Positions 37,501 to 47,764 of a DNA stretch of 59,613 bases are shown piece after piece (the first letter of the stretch is position 1; every line of letters begins with the position of its first letter). The stretch is from assembly GCA_026260175.1 (NCBI GenBank), contig JAKCWW010000391.1:46564-106176 (forward strand), read 5' to 3'. The notes under the pieces are model-generated. The model had not been told where the DNA came from. It saw only the letters and a list, made by a program, of their open reading frames with translations, and ran no database searches. The translations under genes were made by a program, and so were the position numbers. Source of the stretch: Reticulitermes lucifugus. Its lineage: Eukaryota > Arthropoda > Insecta > Blattodea > Rhinotermitidae.

Positions 37501-40500
37501 CCTTCATTGTGATATGATAAATTGATAGGTTATGGAGGGCTGGGTTTTGAATTTTGTCAGTCCTTGGGGAATTCTGCCAGGTCCTCCACCCCCAAACATA
37601 CATGATAGATATGTTTCAAAGTATCGTTGCATATGTCGAATTTTTGTTACTCCCTTGGGACTCGCTGACCATGAAGTTATAGGCAGTATGTACCTTTGAA
37701 ATGCAGGGTCTGATTGTCCCGAGACACTGGCATCCCAGGAAAGGAATTTTCAGAAAGTGTGAATACTAGAAAGGTAAAATTAAGTGACCTTTAAACATAC
37801 ACAATAGCACAGAACAGGTTTATTAGAGACTTGGATAGAGGCATAAATTAATTTGAGAAGGGTTACCAGCCTAGAATAAGGCTGAGAAGGGTGGTTTTGC
37901 TTGCAGATTCTCAAATAAAGCAAATTACCTGTTACACTGTCAGTGATTTTTCTGTGCTCGTCTTCAATCCATTTCTGCCGTGTTGCTTGTGCTGCCTCTA
38001 TGCCACCTTTTTGCCTGAAACAAGCAATTTTCTGACATGAAAAGCCTGGGGACACTTTTGATAGGACATGTGGCACGTGTGTAATCGGTACTGTAACTGG
38101 GCTGCTATAGGCTGGACAAATGAAGAAGTGTTCAATTCCTGACACGTTTAAGAGATTTTCCTCTTCCCCAAAGTGCCCAGACTGGCTGTTTAGCTGTGGG
38201 GCCCACCCAGCCGCCTGTGCACTAACAAGGGCAATTTCCGCGGGGAGTAAAGCAGCCAGTGTGTGACGCAGACCACTCACCTCCATCAAGTGCCAAGGTT
38301 AAGAACGAGTTGAACTATACCTCCACTCCCCCAATATGCCTTCATGGCATGTACAATGACATCAGTACTTTACTGTAAAGATGTGAGTAACTAAGTATAC
38401 TGAGGCTATGGAAAGAAGTCTCATGGATCAAACTCCTTCATTTTCCTTTGACCTGTTACACTGTACTACCATTTTCCCCCCTCCACTATTCATAGGCACA
38501 TGGTAACAGGCACTAGCAACACATGCTTTTCACTGGTTGACAAATGCTCATGGGGAAACTGCAGTAGACAGACAGGAGAAATCCTTGAATGCTGTTCCCA
38601 CCATCCAGAGGAATTGTTTCGCTAGACTCAGTAAAGGATCTTGCTTCAACAGTTGATAGTTATCAGTTCATAACCATGTTCTCAAAAAACTATAATGAGC
38701 AAGTCCAATTCATTATCAGTGTCTCTTCGCAGACTGTTGCTGTAAGGTCCATTTTTTCAGAAGAAATTTCGCCCATGTATGATGCATGTCCCTGTCTGTT
38801 GTGTTAAAGAGTGCCATAGGGAAACCATTGGAAGAGGAAACATTCATACAATACCTTTACTAACTTAAAATGCTGCACATTCAACTTAAGCAAATACACA
38901 TATGAATTAGGTAACCAAAATGAACATACTTATTCATGATAAATAAATTAAAAATCTATATATTATAAAACATATTTAACCAATATGTGTAATATTTTAA
39001 GTGTATTTATGGAAAAATAACTAAAAAAGAAGAGTAAATATTCTGTTTCTTCTATTTCCTACCACGGATCTCATGTGATTAAATGTTCATTCCATAATTT
39101 AAGTGTTATTAGTACATCTTTAAAGTTTAGTTACTATGTTGTCGGGTACTGAGTGAGAAGAAAAGCAACCATATTCTGGCTGAAGAACAGGTACATCAGT
39201 ATCCAATGAATTCAGATGTTTTGAAATAATAGTTACAAATTATCACAAAACAGTCCATAAATATAGATTACACTGGAAAGGAAACTATTAGTACTTTCAT
39301 CCGGCAATCTATCGTAACTATCAAAGAAAGTAATATCACCTCAATCAGTGGACATCTCACACCCATCAAAGTTTGCCAGCAAGCTATTTCAATGCACTTA
39401 CAAAAGTTCTACTTCAGGCTAGCTGGTGTTGAGCTGAGAGAAAAATTAATGAGTTGTTCTGAAACGTGCAGTGACTCACCATGCTTCTGCACATGCTCGG
39501 TCTTGTGGAAACACAGGCCTGTCATCCAGGTGTTGCAAGTTTTTCTGTACAGAACATTAAGGCTTTTATTGGATTATTCTGGAACAAATCTCCTCCAAAT
39601 TTTTTAAAGTAATTTTGAAAACAGGCTTACCATTTAGGGACTTGTAGCATACAGAAATAAATTATGGCTCTTGTCACCTGAACACTGATCATTATCACAT
39701 TTGCAAGTGAGCTGACATAGTGGTGAAAAGAGTTTCAGTGGGCTACCCTTACATGACATGTGAAACATAACTTCATATTTTTCACATTGTATTCACCGTG
39801 CATCTTGTTAACTAATTAAAAGTTTGTTAAACCAACATATGCACTATATTCTTATGTACAAGTCGATCACCCCTACATATGTTTCGGCCTATAACAGGCC
39901 ATCCTCAGGGGGTCAAAGTTTTTNNNNNNNNNNNNNNNNNNNNNNNNNNNNNNNNNNNNNNNNNNNNNNNNNNNNNNNNNNNNNNNNNNNNNNNNNNNNN
40001 NNNNNNNNNNNNNNNNNNNNNNNNNNNNNNNNNNNNNNNNNNNNNNNNNNNNNNNNNNNNNNNNNNNNNNNNNNNNNNNNNNNNNNNNNNNNNNNNNNNN
40101 NNNNNNNNNNNNNNNNNNNNNNNNNNNNNNNNNNNNNNNNNNNNNNNNNNNNNNNNNNNNNNNNNNNNNNNNNNNNNNNNNNNNNNNNNNNNNNNNNNNN
40201 NNNNNNNNNNNNNNNNNNNNNNNNNNNNNNNNNNNNNNNNNNNAGTTCAATTTTAAAAACAGCTAGTATATCCACATAGAATAAAATAAATCTTAGTTCC
40301 CAATGGATTTTGGTATTATTACTTCCAGCTGTAAAATCCTAGGGAATGTGTTTACTTTTATGAAAACTGGTAAACACATTCCCTAGGATTTTACAGCTGG
40401 AAGTAATAATACCAAAACCCATTGGGAACTAAGATTTATTTTATTCTATGTGGATATACTAGCTGTTTTTAAAATTGAACTAACAGATGTAAAGTTTATG

Positions 40501-43500
40501 TAAAAAACTTTGACCCCTGAGGATGGCCTGTTATAGGCCGAAACATATGTAGGGGTGATCAACTTGCATATGAGAATATAGTGCATATGTTGGTTTAACA
40601 AACTTTTAATTACATAACTTCATAGTAATGTCCCAGAAGGATTGAGGAAAGGTGCCTGCATTGCTGGGCACTTCTGAAATACTATTCAGACATTTAAAAT
40701 TATCCTTGTTCCATGCAGTAAGATAAGTCACCATATATATATATACCAACAACTGTACTAATATTTAGTTACAATGATACACAATGTGTGGTAAACCTCC
40801 TACATGTTTTGGCCTTTTTCAGCCATCTTCAGGGAGGTATTTTGTAACTGAACTTTGCTGGTTACTTTTCATTAATTTGATATACATCAAATTAAGAGAC
40901 TGTTCTCTTCAAAGGTTTAACTTTATTTATTTTATTACAATACAAACGTTAGCACAATACCATCCGTCTACTCCTTTCCTTTACTGCCGCCAACTGACGC
41001 GGGACACCTGGTCCCTTGTCGTTCCTGCTACATTTAGAAGAGTGGAAGGGGAGAGCTGAACTGCTCCAACAATACTAGTATTTAAATGCTCCAATAATGT
41101 TCGGCTACAATTTAACCAGGAAAGTTACATTTATGTTATAACTAGCCATTAATGTCTTTTTCTTTGTTGAATACTTCCTTGAAGATGGTCAAAAAAAGGC
41201 CAAAACATGTAGGAGGTGTACCACATGTTGTATATCATTGTATCTAAATATTAGTGCAGTTGTTGGTATATATAAGGTGACAAGTCAAACATATTATGGC
41301 CGATCTAATATGCTCTATACAATGAGGTACTTACACACTCCAGAATGAGGACATTTCTATAGTGTGAGACTTTCTTTATGACTGGGTTCCCTGTGAGAGT
41401 CAAGACGCGTAGGTTGTCCATAGAACTAAAGATCTGAAACCAAGTAAGTGAATGAATTTAGTAATTAAAGCAACAAATACACTTTGTTGGAGCGTAACCC
41501 CTAACTGTCTACAATTTGCCTCCTACATGTTTTGGCCCCTCATGGACCAGTATCATGGAGTATCGATTACGATGAGGGGTTACAATGATACAACATTGCA
41601 TATACTGTAGAAGCAATTCTGCGTTACTAAATATAAATGATTGTTGTAAAAACAGAGATAAAGTTTATGAAGGTAATATTTAATAGGAGCTTCTATGTAG
41701 ACACTCATATTAAGTATTAATTTTAAACAGGTATGGGTTATTCCCCAGTAGATTTATTTGATGGTTTAATTACTAAGTTTGCACAATAAAATACATGGTG
41801 ATATGCAACAATATAAGACTGGTAAATGGAAGTTGTTGGGTGAAAGAAAATAATGTTTTGTAAGATGTGGTATCCACAGATGACATGTCTGCTATCTTCT
41901 GTGCAAAGAGTTCATGAGATTAACCTTTTTAAACATAACTTCATCTGAATACTCATGCTGCTTCTTCATTACAACTACTTACCAATTAAGGATATGTACT
42001 TAGGGAAGTCATTGCTGTTTGGTCTGAGAAAATTACAAAACACATAAAAATACTATGTGGGCAAAATGCAGAGTATTTGTAGTGGTATGTGTAGTAACCG
42101 GGGGTCAAAGGGGCAGTATGTGGCCTCAGGGGTACATTGATGCTGGCAGAGGTGTACCGTTAAAACCTGAGAAATGCCATTTATTCCTGCCAAGTCCAAT
42201 CCATGCAGGTCCACGTCATGGCCCCTGGTAACGTCTCTGATGGCTAAGACGTGGAGGGGCGAAAAGCAAGTTCCCGACACTGATACTTGGGACAAGCCAG
42301 CTAGGGGAGTAAACCCCAACAGAAAAACCAGGTCCTCCAAGTTACGGAGGTTAGACGCAAGGTCAGCACCCTTGCCCTATAAAAACAACAATTGCTAAAA
42401 AATCTCAACAAGATAGTTGAGAAGGCCAAAACCTACAAAGGATGAGGTCGCGCCTGTATAAGAAGAAGATGTATAGTAACCATTGTGTTTTGAATGGTTG
42501 AAGTAAAGCAATAATTAGCTGTACCACAGCTCGGGTGATTAGACCGCAGGACAGTCCATGGGTGGTTTGTGATGGGAGAAATAATACAGGTCACATTTTC
42601 CCTGGTACTTCTTGATTTCCTGTCAGTTACCATTTCACATATGCACCAGTGTCACGTGTGGCTCGGGCATAGATGACCAATGTGACCAGCCAACGTTTTA
42701 TCCCAACATGAGATCTCAGCTGGGGATTCTGTACTTAATATAATCAATATATAAAATTTTAGGTTCATATTATGTATGTTGTTCTGAGTTGCAACAACTT
42801 GTAGTCTGATACCAATGTTCTAGAGGGACACAATGGCACATTTGGGCCATGCTGAGAAAGTAGCTTTTTGTATGGAATGGGGAGGGGAAGAAAACAGATC
42901 AAGGACAATTGGAGTGACCAAACCTCCTTACATAAGAAATTGGTTTCTCAAATTGGCTCATTCATACCCTGAAAACGGAGGAAGTATTTTCCTCTGAAAC
43001 GCTGGTAACAACCAACCAAACTACACAGTATCATAACCCAGAAGACCACAGTATAAATAAAGAAGTGTATATATAGTTGGTACCCACCTACAAAGTTTAC
43101 ATAGTGTCACACCATAGGAGACATAAACTTGATTCATGTCCACAAGAATATTTTTAGTAATAAAAATGTCTTTGCAACCTTGAAAATATATCTTACTACC
43201 ACTAAAATAACTTCGACCTACAGCATAATATGGGTCATTCTCAGTTGGGTATCTGTATGTAAAAACTAATACAGTTTACAACTAATTTTACAGTTTGCAA
43301 TGGCATACATTTTATTTTTAACTGCATAATAAAGATGAAACTTGGTTAAGTTGTACTCCTGCATAATTTAACATCATACCATGAATATATTTTGGTGAGT
43401 GGAGTCATAGCTGTATGCGTCTGTAACCTTAGTATAAAATTGAGATTAGCCACAATTTACTGCCATGGAAAGGGCACCTGGTACCCATTTTAATAGGAGG

Positions 43501-46500
43501 GTGGATGGGCCTGAGAATAATTCTGGATATTATGGAGAAGAGATAAATATCTACTGCAGGAATCAAACACACATGCTTAGGTAATCCAGTCTGCAGCTGA
43601 GTCACTATACCGATTGAGCTGTTGCTGCTTCTCTTAACTTAACATAATTGAAATTGTCCATAATATTGTCTCCAGCGCAATTTCCAGCATATGATCGCAA
43701 TTTCCACCATATGATGTCCACTTTAGTGTGTTCGTCATATGGACCAAGTCCATAAGAAGTTCAACATTCACACATTGTTTCATAAATTATTTCCTTACAA
43801 AGAAGAATGATGAGATCCTGTAACAACACATCTGAAGTGTGCGGTAAAAACAAACAAATCAAGAATATTCCGATTTTTATAAAAACTAATGGAGTGTGAA
43901 CACCTGTATGAGTTTACCTCAATAACATTATAAAACATTATGCATTCCTTTAACCTGTATGATTTTGGGATCATCCAGCTGGTTGTATGACAGGTCCACA
44001 ACCACCATACTGTGGCAATTGCTAAGCTCACAGATGTCATCTGCTGACTGCAATCTGTTGTGGCTGATATTCAGTGTGTGCAGCACTGGCAAGTTGCCTG
44101 CAAGAAGCATGTTTGAGTATACAAATATTCCTAATGCACTGTCATCAATTCTGTATATCCCAAAGGTCTTAAAGTTTAATTCTTCCCAAAAATATACCTG
44201 CTATTGCAAAATGTAGCACCAGGCACAAATAGCTTTTTATGCTGGTGCACTTACCTGTGCACGTGCACACACACACACACACACAGACATATTACTGTTG
44301 TATAGATTCGGTACTTCATAGTGATATTTATTATTTTCCCTTGTCAAGATTATCAAGATTACAGCTTTTGGGGTGTGAACGTGTGCAGATTGAGACAGCA
44401 GGTTCCTCCAAAGCATGTGAACTTTTTTACAAAATTACATGGCATCACGTCACAGAAGAATGTAATATTGACACTACCATAAGAAACTTAGAGCTCTGAA
44501 ACTTACAAATGTTCTCCACTTTCTCGACAAAGTTATGACAAAGGTTAAGTGTGTCCAGCAGCTGGAGATGTTCCAGGTTTTCAATCTTCCTTATCACATT
44601 ATATTGCAGATACAAATTACGCAGCGCTGTCTGATTGTTTAGATTTTCAATGTGCTCAATGCCATTGTTCTCTAGCCAGAGACACTTGAGGCCTGTGTAT
44701 GCCTCCAAGTTCTCAATCTTCCTGTAACCTGCAACATCAAGAGATCCCCGATTGCTAGATTAATCACTTTCATCGTGATTTACATTTATTTGGTGACAAA
44801 TAATTAGTGTTTTTAAACACAAAGCATTGCCAGCACCTTCTTTCTTTAAGGAACTAAAGTAGCCCATAAATATGCTTGGTGTCATCTTTTCTGCTGTATG
44901 AGTGCTACCACCTTCTTTGCCAGATAAATAACATGGCTAATAATTACAGGTATAATTGGGTCTAATTTACATTAGTTCAACATTTTATGATGTATGAAAT
45001 GAAATAACAGTATTCTTGTTTTATAAACATTCAAGGCCTCTTCTTGTACAGTGGAGCTGGGACAGCATAGTCGGTATAGTGACTAGGCTACAGGCTGAAT
45101 GACCAGGAATTACGGTTCTATTCTCGACAGGGACGAGATTATTCTGCTACTCCAAGTGTCTAGGCTGGCTATGAGGCTAACCCGGGCTCCTATTTGGTGG
45201 GCACAGTAGCATGCAACAGTGCTTTGTACTGGCATCTTTTTCATAAAACACAAATTTAAATATATTTAAAATGTCTTACAAAACACACTAAAGAACTTGT
45301 TACTTTTCTAAAAGAATATGTTTTTTCCTCTGTTTTGAAGGTTTAATTTTGTTAAAATATCTTGGGAAGTACATGTCATGTCCCTCCTTTTTGCATAGAA
45401 GCAAAAAGCTCCACATTTTACTAAACTGTTTGTAGTTCAGTTCCACATGTTTTGTCTGCTCCTCTATATTTTCTTCCTGTCAGTACAGTAATGGGATATG
45501 CAACTGGGTGGACCCCATGGAAGTTCTGGAAACGATGATGAAACTCCACTCCCAACTCCATTTCTCCCAGCCCATAGGCAATCACTTGACTAAATTCATT
45601 ACCCTGACTTATTTAAGTTAAGCACCATTATCATAACAGAACCCTGAAGCCTTGCCATCAAAAAACATGTTGTACATTTCTCTAAATATTTTTCTACATG
45701 TTAATCTTTTGTTGTACAGACTGCTCTGTATGAAAGACATTTTTGACTCAAATTTATTTTGAAGAAAATAGTATGTGCATGAGAACATACTGGAGATTTT
45801 GAATCTTAAACCTCTTCCAGGAGTTATTTTGCTGTAGAATCCTAACATGTGGTTGAGGTGATAAAGGAACAAAATCAGATCACCTTTTGTGCAATCTTTT
45901 CCCATTTTATTGTTTCTTTTCCTGTTGTTGATATGTCAAACCCCACCAAATTTGTTAATTTTTATTCTGCAACCAATGACAAGGGTAACAACAGTAAGTA
46001 GATTCCTCTAAAGATTACAGTTGCTTTAGGTTTAAGCCATGTAATTGCCACAGTGGAATTGTAAATGAAGAAGTAGTTGTGGTTGTATGAAGGGACTGAT
46101 GAAGAAAGGCTACAGAAAGCCTTATTTATGATAATTCATCTCCTGAATACAAAATTTGAACTGTGACAGTGATAATTTTATGTACCACTTGCTTTAAGAT
46201 TGACAAATTTTGAATTTTTCCCTCAGTGTATTTATGTGTGTCACAAGATTCTCAGAACGAAGAGTTGTTACCATAAACAATATTAAACTCTTTGTCATTG
46301 TATTACAGACATGATGCATTATCTGTGAGATAAGCAAAAGATAAAGGTCACCATATAACATGTCATGAAGGCACAGACGGGAGGTCGAATTAGAGTTCTA
46401 CCCATACATAACTGGTTAATGCCACACCATGGCCACTTTACTCCCAGGAAAGAGACACATTACCCATTTTACAGGAGGGTGGGTGGATCTCAGGGTCAGT

Positions 46501-46892
46501 ATGGATTGATATGGAAAATGTCGCTCCCACTGGGGTTGGAACCCTGGACCCTCCAGCCAGTAGCAAATCGCTTTACCGACTACACAGTCCTGGCTGCTTT
46601 ATCTGTGAGGTGCAAACTGAATTTTTGTGTATTATTTAGATGAATTTCAGACATTCAAATGATAACTTTGTCATTTACAAATGATGTGTACCTGAATATG
46701 TTGACCAGTAACCAAATCATATTTAGGAGTAGTTACGCTGGTTTATATTGTGTTGTGCTACTAGTGCAAACTGATCTTGGCTGTTGTGAGGTTTGATTTA
46801 CCTTTGAAGTGAAGGTACAACACATCATTCAGATGTGGAGTCAAATAGAGCTTGCACTCCTTGCAGTGTTGCTGGATGGCTTCTGTAGTCAT
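33177..46892 (-). CDS. DNAAF1: Dynein axonemal assembly factor 1 (DNAAF1/LRRC50)
   Basis: A cytoplasmic leucine-rich-repeat protein needed to preassemble axonemal outer and inner dynein arms; in insects this matters in sperm flagella and chordotonal cilia. Exons found, in transcript order: 46892-46802, 44728-44507, 44097-43955, 41433-41335, 39544-39480, 38014-37929, 37444-about 37430 or 37407, about 35914/35898-35624, 34531-33177. The first exon gives [22 protein letters not shown] exons carry [20 protein letters not shown] and later [16 protein letters not shown]. The LRR-cap exon carries [18 protein letters not shown] and the next one HRKITDSV, all family hallmarks. The last exon is a 451-codon charged tail made of degenerate repeats. 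Predicted length is about 780-800 residues (human about 725). The junction between exons 7 and 8 is unresolved. A splice acceptor (TTTCAG) lies one base before the ATG, so an upstream 5' UTR exon is expected. An assembly gap and two foldback elements lie in the introns around exon 5. Confidence 0.92.
34532..35623 (-). other. DNAAF1 intron between exons 8 and 9
   Basis: A G-run (34673-34681) and AT-rich sequence; no repeat family was confidently assigned. Confidence 0.7.
35624..35914 (-). CDS. DNAAF1: DNAAF1 exon 8 (acidic linker; start uncertain)
   Basis: Encodes [20 protein letters not shown] and the acidic [20 protein letters not shown], ending MANSTANR. Donor GTACAA in phase 1 joins the next exon to read NRETREDN, matching the DRETRQKM motif of vertebrate DNAAF1. 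Possible acceptors are CTTTTTTAG (exon from 35914, good pyrimidine tract) or GCTGCAG (from 35898). Confidence 0.75.
36046..36231. repeat. Foldback element 3 (arms about 80 nt)
   Basis: CATGTGAAACATCACTAATG and ACTGAACACAAACACAACGT, GTTTCAAA on the left are mirrored on the right as TTTTGAAACG, TGTTTGTGTTCAGT and ATTAATGATGTTTCACATG. The right arm includes a GGAAGA / AAAGCAGGCTGCTTT hairpin / GAAAC core. Confidence 0.75.
36290..36395 (+). repeat. Third copy of the LINE 3' unit
   Basis: AATGCGGTAATGAACCTTCA through AGGACTCTGCTCCATGGAGT, about 85-90% like 1430-1530 by eye, followed by a GTTA microsatellite (agttagttagttag). It lies in the DNAAF1 intron 5' of exon 8. Confidence 0.65.
37407..37444 (-). 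CDS. DNAAF1: DNAAF1 exon 7 (3' end uncertain)
   Basis: After acceptor TTCCAG the exon reads (A)[12 protein letters not shown], matching ALAMIKQRAEE of the family. The donor is ambiguous. GTAGTC after 37407 gives phase 0, which no visible acceptor of exon 8 accepts. GTGATG after 37430 gives phase 1 and would fit the acceptor at 35914 but makes a 15-nt exon. A further small exon may be missing. Confidence 0.65.
37929..38014 (-). CDS. DNAAF1: DNAAF1 exon 6
   Basis: Encodes [20 protein letters not shown] and RKITDSVT, aligning with the vertebrate GGYAAEKEERQQW / RKKITDSIEAL segment. Acceptor TTTCAG, donor GTAATT. The split Trp codon joins exactly with exon 5. Confidence 0.9.
38180..38360 (+). 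repeat. Dispersed repeat family A, copy 4
   Basis: TGTGGGGCCCACCCAGCCGC, GGGGAGTAAAGCAGCC, CTATACCTCCACTCCCCCAA and TGCCTTCATGGCATG. Confidence 0.7.
39480..39544 (-). CDS. DNAAF1: DNAAF1 exon 5 (LRR C-terminal cap)
   Basis: A 65-nt exon encoding [20 protein letters not shown] followed by A and the first two bases of Trp. [16 protein letters not shown] is the most conserved signature of the family. Acceptor TGTACAG, donor GTGAGT. It is too short to appear as an open reading frame of its own. Confidence 0.93.
39815..40611. repeat. Foldback element 4 interrupted by the assembly gap
   Basis: Left sequence (39815-39923 and 40244-40357) is the near-perfect reverse complement of 40370-40611, with a 12-nt loop. 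The arms contain AAACACATTCCCTAGGATTT, CTAGTATATCCACATAGAAT and GTTTCGGCCTATAACAGGCC. Each arm has a hammerhead-like core (39868-39916 minus, 40513-40557 plus). The gap lies in the left arm between the two matched blocks. Confidence 0.92.
39924..40243. other. Assembly gap (320 N)
   Basis: Runs of N inside the left arm of a large foldback element within the DNAAF1 intron downstream of exon 4. No coding information is lost as far as can be judged: exon 5 (39480-39544) and exon 4 (41335-41433) flank it and join in phase. Confidence 0.99.
40727..41281. repeat. Foldback element 5 (arms about 120 nt)
   Basis: GTCACCATATATATATATAC and ACCTCCTACATGTTTTGGCC on the left correspond to the reverse complement at 41165-41281. 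The central 330 nt is non-coding. A degraded relative is at 41495-41590 (GCCTCCTACATGTTTTGGCC). Confidence 0.9.
41335..41433 (-). CDS. DNAAF1: DNAAF1 exon 4 (last LRR and start of cap)
   Basis: Exactly 33 codons: [20 protein letters not shown], then [13 protein letters not shown]. The NLRVLNLMGNPVI block is diagnostic for DNAAF1. Acceptor TTTCAG, donor GTAAGT. Confidence 0.93.
42945..43040 (+). repeat. Dispersed hammerhead-core family, copy 3
   Basis: CCTGAAAACGGAGGAAGTAT, TTTCCTCTGAAACGCTGGTA, then AACTACACAGTATCATAACC and CAGAAGACC. Confidence 0.65.
43440..43640 (-). repeat. tRNA-headed SINE (minus strand), copy 1
   Basis: The minus strand reads AGCTCAATCGGTATAGTGAC (A box) and GTGTTTGATTCCTGCAG (B box), then the body AATTATTCTCAGGCCCATCC and CACCCTCC. 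The A and B boxes are at tRNA spacing. Related copies: 45055-45230 (plus), 46365-46610 (minus), 49185-49300 (body only, minus). Confidence 0.65.
43955..44097 (-). CDS. DNAAF1: DNAAF1 exon 3 (LRRs 4-6)
   Basis: [20 protein letters not shown], then [17 protein letters not shown], matching the NTLQMAHN / VLDLSHNKLSDPEI region of the family. Acceptor TTGCAG, donor GTTAAA (weak), phase 0 at the end. Confidence 0.92.
44265..44286. repeat. (CA)n microsatellite
   Basis: Ten CA units in the DNAAF1 intron between exons 2 and 3. Confidence 0.9.
44345..44465 (+). repeat. Dispersed hammerhead-core family, copy 4
   Basis: GAGACAGCAGGTTCCTCCAA, AGCATGTGAAC, then GGCATCACGTCACAGAAGAA. Confidence 0.55.
44507..44728 (-). 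CDS. DNAAF1: DNAAF1 exon 2 (LRRs 1-4)
   Basis: Begins [19 protein letters not shown] and continues with [18 protein letters not shown] and [15 protein letters not shown], consecutive SDS22-like leucine-rich repeats, ending KVENI. Acceptor TTGCAG, donor GTAAGT, phase-consistent with both neighbours. Confidence 0.93.
45055..45230 (+). repeat. tRNA-headed SINE, plus-strand copy
   Basis: GCATAGTCGGTATAGTGACT (A box) and GGTTCTATTCTCGACAGGG (B box), followed by a CTCCTATTTGGTGGGC tail. It lies in the DNAAF1 intron between exons 1 and 2. Confidence 0.55.
45618..45870 (-). repeat. LINE-tail-like repeat D, copy 1
   Basis: Shares AAGCACCATTATCA, GTACAGACTG and TTTTGACTCAAA, then TTGAAGAAAATAGTATGTGC, with 54250-54610, where the same sequence is interrupted by a family A insertion. 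Confidence 0.5.
46365..46665 (-). repeat. tRNA-headed SINE (minus strand), copy 2, with family A edge
   Basis: The minus strand shows GTCGGTAAAGCGATTTGCTA and GGGTTCCAACCCCAGTGGG (B box), then the CACCCACCCTCCTGTAAAAT body. Confidence 0.6.
46802..46892 (-). CDS. DNAAF1: DNAAF1 exon 1 (first coding exon)
   Basis: ATG ACT ACA GAA begins [19 protein letters not shown] and continues [11 protein letters not shown], aligning with the start of the conserved LRR-N region of DNAAF1. Acceptor GTTTCAG precedes C-ATG; donor GTAAAT. The Met matches an internal conserved Met of the vertebrate proteins, so a longer N-terminus from an upstream exon cannot be excluded. Confidence 0.88.
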
Positions 46893-47405
46893 GCTGAAAC
46901 AAATATTCAACATAACAATCACGGCATACCAGCATACTACCCATTCAATTGTATTAAATATTTCTTTCAGTCTTCCCTGAACTAGTATACAAAATTACCA
47001 TTACAATACCATAGTTTAACTTTCCAAGAAATGTAATAAAAGTATGTGCTTACATGACTCGTAATGTAAATGTACAAGCTCATAATTCATAACCAGATGC
47101 TGGGTGTTCAGAAACTAAAAACTTCCATTCCTGGTGCTTAAAACGGGCTCATATATACTTCAGAATATGCTTTTATATAAAATGTTCACTGATAATAAAC
47201 AGCTGATGTTCAAACACTACATTCCTTGGTTGAAAACAAACATGATATCAATGAGAATTACTCAACAGGATGAATATTTGTGATTAATAAATTAATATTA
47301 CTAGGGAAATGCATAAGATGGATAAAAAATTACAAGTTTCTTCCATACATAGCAACACAATAAATTATAAACCTCTGTTAAGTTCCCCCCCACACCAGAA
47401 CCAGC

Positions 47406-47663
47406 CTGTAACCTGAGAATGGCCTCTCAGCATACACAGATGCAGCTCATTCATACTTGAATGTCTAAAACTTCCACCATTCACCTTCTGCCGGAATTTC
47501 TGCTTCTTGTCTGTCCAGAATTTTTTAAAACCTGTCATTGAGAAGTATCCAGAATTCTGTTGCAATTCAGCAGCCTTCTTTCTCACACTTTTTAGGGGTG
47601 GCTGTTTATTCTTGGACGTTTTTAATGACTGAGATGTGCAATGGTATTCTGGTAATGACTGCT
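47406..47663 (-). CDS. Possible minus-strand exon, unassigned
   Basis: Preceded by a good acceptor (GCATTTCTTACAG) and ending at CAG|GTTACA. Open throughout, reading QSLPEYHCTSQSLKTSKNKQ, then a Lys-rich segment and MTGFKKFWTDKKQKFRQKVN. It is not recognised. It does not join in phase to DNAAF1 exon 1 or to the upstream small gene, so it may be a UTR exon, a terminal exon of the small gene, or chance. Confidence 0.25.
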
Positions 47664-47764
47664 GTAAGAAATGCAAAGTTTGGTCTTATGTATGCAATCT
47701 CTCTTTTTACATTAAATGCTTCACAGTTTTCCTCACGAAAGGTACGCAAGTTGCATCATTAACA

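Noticed and set aside
39824..40279. Open frames across the gap
   Set aside because: They are open only because N codons are not read as stops.
47406..47663. Upstream coding exon of DNAAF1
   Set aside because: Its donor is phase 0 and would throw DNAAF1 exon 1 out of frame.
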